NCBI GenBank assembly: GCA_016206405.1
Contig: JACQRQ010000083.1
Span: 1-9,527 of the forward strand
Direction of reading: 5' to 3'
Source of the DNA: Elusimicrobiota bacterium
GTDB taxonomy: Bacteria; Elusimicrobiota; Elusimicrobia; O2-12-FULL-59-9
DNA: 9,527 nt
Below are positions 5,206 to 9,527 of this stretch, one piece after another; the stretch's first letter is position 1; each line of letters starts with the position of its first letter. The notes under the pieces were generated by a model. The model saw only the letters and a program-made list of their open reading frames with translations. It searched no databases and was not told the DNA's origin. The translations under genes were made by a program, and so were the position numbers.

Positions 5206-6297
5206 ATGATGGATTTGGTTGAGGTCCTCAAACAGGCGGTCGTGGCGCGGGCCAGCGACATCCACTTGGTCATCGGAAAGCCCCCGATGATGCGCTTGAA
5301 CGGCGAGATACAGCCCGTCGCCCCGCAGAATGAGGTGCTCACGGCCGAAAGCGCCAAGCACATGATTTATTCGATTCTCTTCGAGGACCAGCGCGCCCGC
5401 TTCGAGGAAAATTGGGAACTGGACTGTTCCTTCGCCATCAAGGGCCTGTGCCGGTTTCGCGTCAACGTGCTCATGCAGAAAAACGGCGTGGAGTCGGTGA
5501 TGCGCGTCATCAGCTCGCAAATCCCGAGCGCCGATCAGGTCAAGCTGACGCCCCAGATGATCGCGTTGGCCGATCTGCCGCGCGGGCTCGTTCTGGTGAC
5601 CGGGCCGACGGGCTCCGGAAAATCCACGACGTTGGCCTGCATCATCGAGCAGATCAACCAGACCCACCAGCACCACATCCTGACCATCGAAGACCCGATC
5701 GAGTTCACCTATGACAGCAAAAAGAGCATCATCCGCCAACGGGAGGTGGGGCAAAACACCAAGTCTTTCGCCGCCGCTCTCCGCGCGGCTCTGCGCCAAG
5801 ACCCGGACGTGATCCTGGTCGGAGAAATGCGCGATCTTGAAACCATCCAATTGGCCATCACGGCGGCGGAAACAGGACACCTTTGCTTCGGGACCCTGCA
5901 CACCCAAAGCGCGCCCTCCACCATCGACCGCATCATCGACGTTTTTCCGCCGCACCAGCAGGCGCAGATTCGCGTTCAGCTCGCCTCCGGCCTGCAGGCC
6001 GTCATCGCGCAGATTCTGCTTCCCAAAAAGGGCGGCAAGGGCCGGGTGGCGGCCCGCGAATTGATGACCATGACGCCCGCCATCTCGAACCTGATCCGGG
6101 AAGGCAAGACGCACATGATTTACAACGCCATCGAGACCGGGGTCAAGTTCGGCATGATGCCCATGGACCGTTCCCTGGCGGAGTTGGTCAACTCCGGCGT
6201 CGCGGACCTCGACGTCGCTTTGACCAAAGCCCATAATCCCGACGCGCTCCAGGCCCTGTGCCGGGGCGGCGGAGCGAAAGTGGCGCGCACCATGTGA
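5206..6297 (+). CDS. pilT: Type IV pilus retraction ATPase PilT
   Basis: The 363-residue protein fits the usual PilT length (about 345-370). It is a cytoplasmic hexameric ATPase that depolymerises type IV pili for twitching motility and DNA uptake. The N-terminal domain carries the typical ASDIHLVIGKPP opening. Walker A is GPTGSGKST at residues 133-141, the Asp box is IEDPIEF at 161-167, Walker B is DPDVILVGEMRD at 199-210, and the His box is GHLCFGTLHT at 224-233. The C-terminal third keeps the PilT-specific segment (AARELMTMTPAISNLIREGKTH, then the GVKFGMMPMD region), which distinguishes it from the extension ATPase PilB. No catalytic residue is missing. No pilin or other pilus assembly gene is nearby. 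The downstream neighbour is a cyclic-nucleotide-binding protein 40 bases away, hinting at signal control of retraction. Confidence 0.97.
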   Translation: MMDLVEVLKQAVVARASDIHLVIGKPPMMRLNGEIQPVAPQNEVLTAESAKHMIYSILFEDQRARFEENWELDCSFAIKGLCRFRVNVLMQKNGVESVMRVISSQIPSADQVKLTPQMIALADLPRGLVLVTGPTGSGKSTTLACIIEQINQTHQHHILTIEDPIEFTYDSKKSIIRQREVGQNTKSFAAALRAALRQDPDVILVGEMRDLETIQLAITAAETGHLCFGTLHTQSAPSTIDRIIDVFPPHQQAQIRVQLASGLQAVIAQILLPKKGGKGRVAARELMTMTPAISNLIREGKTHMIYNAIETGVKFGMMPMDRSLAELVNSGVADLDVALTKAHNPDALQALCRGGGAKVARTM

Positions 6298-6303
6298 GGG
6301 CGG

Positions 6304-6327
6304 CGGCGCCCTGCATGTACGGCGCCG
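6304..6327 (+). other. Hairpin just before the cNMP-binding gene
   Basis: CGGCGCC (6304-6310) and GGCGCCG (6321-6327) are perfect inverted arms around a 10-base loop. The 3' arm ends on the first G of the GGAGG that serves the next gene, so folding could partly mask that site. GC-rich context makes such short stems common, hence modest confidence in a function. Confidence 0.4.
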
Positions 6328-6331
6328 GAGG
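6327..6331 (+). promoter_or_regulatory. Ribosome binding site deciding the start of the cNMP-binding gene
   Basis: GGAGG directly abuts an ATG at 6332, leaving no spacer. A second in-frame ATG at 6338 has the ideal six-base spacer, so 6338 is chosen as the true start. Confidence 0.75.
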
Positions 6332-6337
6332 ATGCCG

Positions 6338-7246
6338 ATGACAGAAAAAGAGCGTTTAAAATGCCTCAAAGCCATGCCGCTGATGCGGGGCTTGAGCCTG
6401 CCGCAGCTCAAGAAGCTTTCCGCCCTTCTTAAGTCCGCCGAATTTGCCGCCGGCTCCGTTCTCATCGAAGACAACGAGAAGGCCGACAGCCTTTACCTCA
6501 TCGCCGGGGGCGTCGCGCGCGTCGACAAGAGGCTGGAGACGCACCGCGACTATAGAGACCTGGCGTTTCTGGGGCCCGGTGAATTTTTCGGCGAGATGGC
6601 CTTGGCGGGACACAAGGCGCGCACCGCGCGCGTCGTGGCCCAGGAGCCCGTCGAGGTTCTTATCCTCGCCGGCCGCGATTTGCGCGCCTGGCTCAAGGCC
6701 GAGCGCGGCGCCGCCGGCGTCTTCCTGATGGGGATGGCGCAGGTGTTATCCGAGCGCGTGAAGCGGACTTCGGAGCAGCTCATGCTTTTTTACGATTTAA
6801 GCGCCGTCTTCGCCCAAAAGACATCCAGCCCGAAAGAGCTTTTCGCCAGGGTAAGCCGGCATCTTCTGGCGCACCTGGGGGAGGGCTGGTCTTTGGCCGC
6901 CGGCCTCTACAACGTCTACAACGACGAGATGGACGCGGTCGCCGTCCTGGGCCCGCGCTCGCCGGCTCTGGAGCAAAAGCTTCCGCAGAAGGTCGAATCC
7001 ATCCAAACGAAATGGCTGGATGAGACGACCTATTGCGCGGCCGTGCCGAGCCCCCAGGACTCCATCAAAGCCTGCCTTTTGGTCTGCCGCCCCGACGCCG
7101 GCGACGCGGCCGGCTGCGTCCAGATCGCCCGCCTCCTTGGGGGCGTGGCCCGGCTTTTGGGCGCCGCCATGGAAAAGGCGCAGCAGGAGCAGGAAGAGCA
7201 GCTTCGCGACCGCCTTAAAGCCCAGGCCAATGAACCGCTCCTTTAG
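6338..7246 (+). CDS. Cyclic-nucleotide-binding (CRP-type) domain protein with GAF-like C-terminal region, no HTH
   Basis: The protein is 302 residues from the ATG at 6338, preferred because GGAGG sits six bases upstream. Residues about 10-125 form a cNMP-binding beta-roll: SVLIEDNEKADSLYLIAGGVARV, then GPGEFFGEMAL (79-89) and RTA (95-97). This gives the phosphate-binding cassette including the arginine that contacts the cyclic phosphate. Instead of the CRP helix-turn-helix, residues about 145-275 look like a GAF-type sensory fold (FYDLSAVFAQKTSSPKELF and on), ending in a charged, probably helical tail (EKAQQEQEEQLRDRLKAQ). It is therefore more likely a signalling adaptor than a transcription factor. 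The position between pilT and rsfS suggests it may tune pilus retraction, which is inference. Ligand (cAMP, cGMP or other) cannot be told. The 3' end overlaps rsfS by 17 bases. Confidence 0.82.
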   Translation: MTEKERLKCLKAMPLMRGLSLPQLKKLSALLKSAEFAAGSVLIEDNEKADSLYLIAGGVARVDKRLETHRDYRDLAFLGPGEFFGEMALAGHKARTARVVAQEPVEVLILAGRDLRAWLKAERGAAGVFLMGMAQVLSERVKRTSEQLMLFYDLSAVFAQKTSSPKELFARVSRHLLAHLGEGWSLAAGLYNVYNDEMDAVAVLGPRSPALEQKLPQKVESIQTKWLDETTYCAAVPSPQDSIKACLLVCRPDAGDAAGCVQIARLLGGVARLLGAAMEKAQQEQEEQLRDRLKAQANEPLL

Positions 7247-7604
7247 GCGCTACGCGGTCGAGGCGGCGCGGGCGGCGGCGGAGAAACACGCCACCGACAT
7301 CCGGCTTTTTGAGGTGGCGGCCCGGTCCTCGGTGACCGACTACATGCTTTTGTCGAGCATCGAGTCGCCGTTCCAAATGGAAGCCGTGTGCCGCAAAATC
7401 GAAGAGGTGCTGGAAGAGAAAGGCTTGGAGCCGCTGCGCTGCGATGGGACGCAGAGCGCCCTGTGGAAAGTCCTGGATTACGGCGGCATGCTCATCCACG
7501 TCATGCACGTGCGGGCTCGGGAGTTCTACGGCCTGGACAGGCTTTACGGGGACGCGAAGAGAGTCCCCTGGCAGCCGCGCGCTTCGAGGTCCCCGAAACA
7601 TTAA
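7230..7604 (+). CDS. rsfS: Ribosomal silencing factor RsfS
   Basis: The 124-residue protein matches the RsfS/YbeB/DUF143 family. Family members bind ribosomal protein uL14 on the 50S subunit and block subunit joining under nutrient limitation. Visible features are ATDIRLFEVAARSSVTDYMLL in the position of the conserved D(I)..LDV..LSS..DYFV strand, a middle helix KIEEVLEEKGLEP, and the family core DGTQSALWKVLDYGGMLIHVMH followed by REFYGLDRLYGDA. The length is normal. The ATG at 7230 lies inside the end of the upstream gene (17-base overlap) with only a weak AGG before it, so translation is probably coupled. A longer reading frame begins at 7020 but its first part is out-of-frame shadow of the upstream gene. 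Presence in one run with nadD-yqeK mirrors the classical nadD-yqeK-rsfS cluster. Confidence 0.95.
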   Translation: MNRSFRRYAVEAARAAAEKHATDIRLFEVAARSSVTDYMLLSSIESPFQMEAVCRKIEEVLEEKGLEPLRCDGTQSALWKVLDYGGMLIHVMHVRAREFYGLDRLYGDAKRVPWQPRASRSPKH

Positions 7605-7634
7605 GCTTTCCATTTTAAGCAACGGATATTTTCC

Positions 7635-9320
7635 ATGCTGCTAGAGGAGTGCCGCGCCGACATCGCCCTGCGGCTGCCGGATTGGGACGGGATTTTGGCT
7701 CCCGCTCCGCCCCACGCTCGGGCCGATTTAGCTTTGAGCTGGCCCCTGGCCGCGGCCAAAAAGCTCAAAAAAAACCCGATTGAAATCGCCGAGGAAAGCG
7801 CCCGGGCTTTTGAGGGGGCGGCTTTGTTCGAGCGGGCCGAGCCGGTCAGGCCCGGCTACCTCAATCTTCATCTGGCTTTGGAGCCGCTCTGGCGCAATCT
7901 CTCCGAGATCGTCGCCTCCGTGGAGAGCTACGGCCGCCTTCAGCCTCCGCCGCAGGAAAAAATTCTTTTAGAATTCGTCTCGGCCAACCCCAGCGGGCCG
8001 CTGCATGCCGCCAGCGGCCGCGCCGCGGCCCTGGGAGACAGCCTGGCCAAAATCATGGAGCATTTGGGATACCGGGTGAGCACGGAATGCTATTTGAACG
8101 ACGCGGGGCGGCAGGTGGAGCTTCTGGGAGAGTCTCTGCGGGCGCGGCACCGCCAGAGCCTGGGCGAGGCGGCCGAGATTCCGGAAGGGGGCTATCAGGG
8201 GGCGTATCTGGCGGATTTGGCGCAGAGCCTGAGCCCCGAGGCCAAAGACTGGTCCGCGCAGCGCTTCAGCCGCTTCGGCGTCGAGCATTTCATCGGCGAG
8301 CATCAGCGCGACATGGAGCTTTTCGCCGTCCATTTCGACCGCTGGTTCAAGGAAACGTCGCTGCACGAGCGCGAGTCCTGGAAGGCGGTTCTGGAAAAAC
8401 TGCGCGCGCGCGGAAAGGTCTTTGACAAGGACGGCGCGGTTTGGCTCGCTTCGAGCGAGGGCCCTTTCGCGGAGCTCAAGGACGACGGAAGCGCCGGGGG
8501 CGCGCGACGCGCCGCTGAGGGAGACGCCGCCGACGACAAAGACCGGGTGCTGGTCAAAAACGACGGCCGGCCGACCTACTTTTTAATGGATATCGCCTAC
8601 CATCAGGACAAAATGGACCGCGGCATGACCCAGCTCATCGACATTCTGGGAGCCGACCACCACGGCTACGTCCCGCGCATGAAGGTGGCGATGGCGGAGC
8701 TCGGCTATCCTCCCGAGTCCTTCCGCGCTCTGGTTCACCAGATGGTGCATCTTTACCGCGGGCAACAGATGATCCGCATGTCCAAGCGCGCGGGGGAAAT
8801 GGTGCTGCTCAAAGAGCTGCTCGACGAGGTGGGACGCGACGCCTGCCGGTTCTTTTTCGCGATGAGAACTCCCAACTCGACCTTGAAATTCGACATCGAG
8901 CTGGCCCAAAAAAAGAGCCAGGAGAATCCGGTCTTTTACGTCCAATACGTCCACGCCCGGATATGCTCCATTTTCAGGGCGGCGGAGAAAAGCTCCCTGA
9001 GTTTCGCCGGGTTGCCGTCCGTGGAGGAGCTCAAGCGGCGGCCCCAGTTGGGCTCCAGGGAAGAGCGGGACCTCCTCGTCAAGCTGGCCTGGTTTCCCGA
9101 AATCCTAAAGCTCTGCGTCAAGGAACTGAGCCCGCATCATTTGGCAAGCTACCTTCTGGAGCTGGCGGGCCTGTTCCATCCTTTCTATGAGAAATGCCGC
9201 GTCGTGGACGCCTCCGCTCCCGACGTTTCCCGCGCCCGGCTGGGGCTCTGCCAGGGCGTGCGCCTGGTGATCGAAAAGGGCCTGAGCCTGCTGGGCGTCT
9301 CCGCTCCGCAGCAGATGTGA
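7635..9320 (+). CDS. argS: Arginyl-tRNA synthetase with degenerate HIGH motif
   Basis: At 561 residues it is a normal-length class I ArgRS, charging tRNA-Arg in the cytoplasm. Residues 1 to about 100 form the N-terminal add-on domain. The catalytic core opens EFVSANPSGPLHAASGRAAALGDSL (given here for orientation as EFVSANPSGPLH then AASGR), with H124 but A126 and S127 where HxGH expects G and H. The second signature is RMSKRAG (381-387), the usual ArgRS variant of KMSKS. DDKDRVLVKNDG (from 300) and DILGADHHGYVPRM are typical, and a DALR-type anticodon-binding helix bundle closes the protein. Residues about 276-299 (EGPFAELKDDGSAGGARRAAEGDAA) look extra relative to the family and overlap repeat copy C. 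No SD is visible before the ATG, 30 bases after rsfS. It is the last gene of the plus-strand run and ends 18 bases from the convergent hemL stop. Confidence 0.95.
   Translation: MLLEECRADIALRLPDWDGILAPAPPHARADLALSWPLAAAKKLKKNPIEIAEESARAFEGAALFERAEPVRPGYLNLHLALEPLWRNLSEIVASVESYGRLQPPPQEKILLEFVSANPSGPLHAASGRAAALGDSLAKIMEHLGYRVSTECYLNDAGRQVELLGESLRARHRQSLGEAAEIPEGGYQGAYLADLAQSLSPEAKDWSAQRFSRFGVEHFIGEHQRDMELFAVHFDRWFKETSLHERESWKAVLEKLRARGKVFDKDGAVWLASSEGPFAELKDDGSAGGARRAAEGDAADDKDRVLVKNDGRPTYFLMDIAYHQDKMDRGMTQLIDILGADHHGYVPRMKVAMAELGYPPESFRALVHQMVHLYRGQQMIRMSKRAGEMVLLKELLDEVGRDACRFFFAMRTPNSTLKFDIELAQKKSQENPVFYVQYVHARICSIFRAAEKSSLSFAGLPSVEELKRRPQLGSREERDLLVKLAWFPEILKLCVKELSPHHLASYLLELAGLFHPFYEKCRVVDASAPDVSRARLGLCQGVRLVIEKGLSLLGVSAPQQM
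8460..8504 (-). repeat. Probable diverged third copy (C) of the palindromic repeat, inside argS
   Basis: Compared with the reverse complement of copy A, the 5' part (8460-8478) agrees at most bases with a one-base gap (GGCCC..TTCGC.GA.CTC). The 3' part keeps CGGA.GCGCCGG.GGCGCG. By eye about 27 of 37 ungapped bases match from 8468 to 8504. It lies exactly where ArgS appears to carry extra residues just before DDKDR. The inverted GGCGCG/CGCGCC at 8499-8513 adds local palindromy. In a GC-rich genome chance similarity is possible. Confidence 0.45.
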
Positions 9321-9338
9321 CCTGAATTCCGCGTAAAA

Positions 9339-9527
9339 TTATTTATTCGAAAGGCCGATCGCGGTCTCAACCGCTTTTAGGGTGAGATCGAGGTCGCGCG
9401 CGCCGTGGGCGGTCGACACGAAGGCCGCTACAAGCTGCGCGGGGGGAAAATAGACCCCGTTTTTGAGCAGGGCGTGAAAAAACTTTGCGTAGCGCGCCGC
9501 GTCGCAGGCGCGCGCGCCGTCAAAATC
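9339..9527 (-). CDS. hemL: Glutamate-1-semialdehyde 2,1-aminomutase, C-terminal fragment
   Basis: The minus-strand frame enters from the right edge and ends at TAA (9341-9339), giving the last 62 residues. The sequence KFFHALLKNGVYFPPAQ, followed by AAFVSTAHGARDLDLTLKAVE, is the recognisable end of HemL: a PLP enzyme of the aminotransferase class III fold that turns glutamate-1-semialdehyde into 5-aminolevulinate for haem and other tetrapyrroles. The catalytic lysine and cofactor site are outside the window. The close relative BioA/other class III transaminases are less likely because of the GVYFPP and STAH blocks. It converges on argS with only 18 bases between stops and no visible terminator hairpin. 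Confidence 0.82.
   Translation of the reverse strand, partial: DFDGARACDAARYAKFFHALLKNGVYFPPAQLVAAFVSTAHGARDLDLTLKAVETAIGLSNK

Noticed and set aside
4996..6474. 492-codon open frame on the minus strand opposite pilT
   Set aside because: Its translation is a His/Asp/Leu-rich mirror typical of antisense frames in GC-rich genes, and pilT on the plus strand has full family motifs.
7020..7229. N-terminal extension of RsfS
   Set aside because: It is a shadow of the end of the cNMP-binding gene; RsfS homology begins right after the ATG at 7230.
9321..9338. Terminator between the convergent argS and hemL genes
   Set aside because: Only 18 bases, with no inverted repeat or T-run found in either direction.
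1..9527. CRISPR array, tRNA or insertion sequence
   Set aside because: No regularly spaced direct repeats, no cloverleaf-type segment and no transposase-like reading frame were seen on either strand.

Overview
This is a gene-dense, GC-rich bacterial chromosomal segment holding nine protein genes, two of them cut by the window edges. I see no rRNA, tRNA, CRISPR array or insertion sequence. The gene set is mostly housekeeping (NAD synthesis, ribosome silencing, arginyl-tRNA synthesis, tetrapyrrole synthesis) plus type IV pilus retraction and second-messenger signalling. The organism cannot be placed firmly. A GC-rich free-living bacterium with type IV pili fits, and the NadD-YqeK fusion and odd ArgS would suit a less-studied phylum such as Elusimicrobiota, but that is a guess from memory.

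Left part (minus strand, 1-2970): a DUF1015 protein is followed, with stop and start codons sharing one base, by a REC-GGDEF response regulator. After a structured 119-bp gap with two hairpins flanking a TATAAT box comes a partial AAA/DUF4143 ATPase that leaves the window.

Right part (plus strand, 3059-9320): a tightly packed, probably cotranscribed run of a NadD-YqeK fusion, a membrane-anchored LytR_C-domain protein, PilT, a cyclic-nucleotide-binding/GAF-like protein, RsfS and ArgS. Genes overlap by 17-19 bases or are separated by 30-45 bases. The nadD-yqeK-rsfS grouping is a classic bacterial neighbourhood. Here it is interrupted by pilus and signalling genes. The 3' end of hemL faces argS convergently at the right edge.

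The most unusual signal is a short palindromic repeat of about 50 bp lying inside coding sequence. Two copies (46 of 50 bases identical) sit in frame in the DUF1015 gene and in nadD. They are read in opposite orientations relative to the host gene and lie at points where each protein family normally has a variable loop. A third, diverged, inverted copy is likely in argS, again at an apparent extra segment. This resembles the in-gene palindromic elements of Rickettsia (RPEs). Other notable points are an ArgS whose HIGH box reads HAAS, a GGDDF diguanylate-cyclase-like domain without an I-site, and a PilT next to a CRP-type sensor that has no DNA-binding domain.
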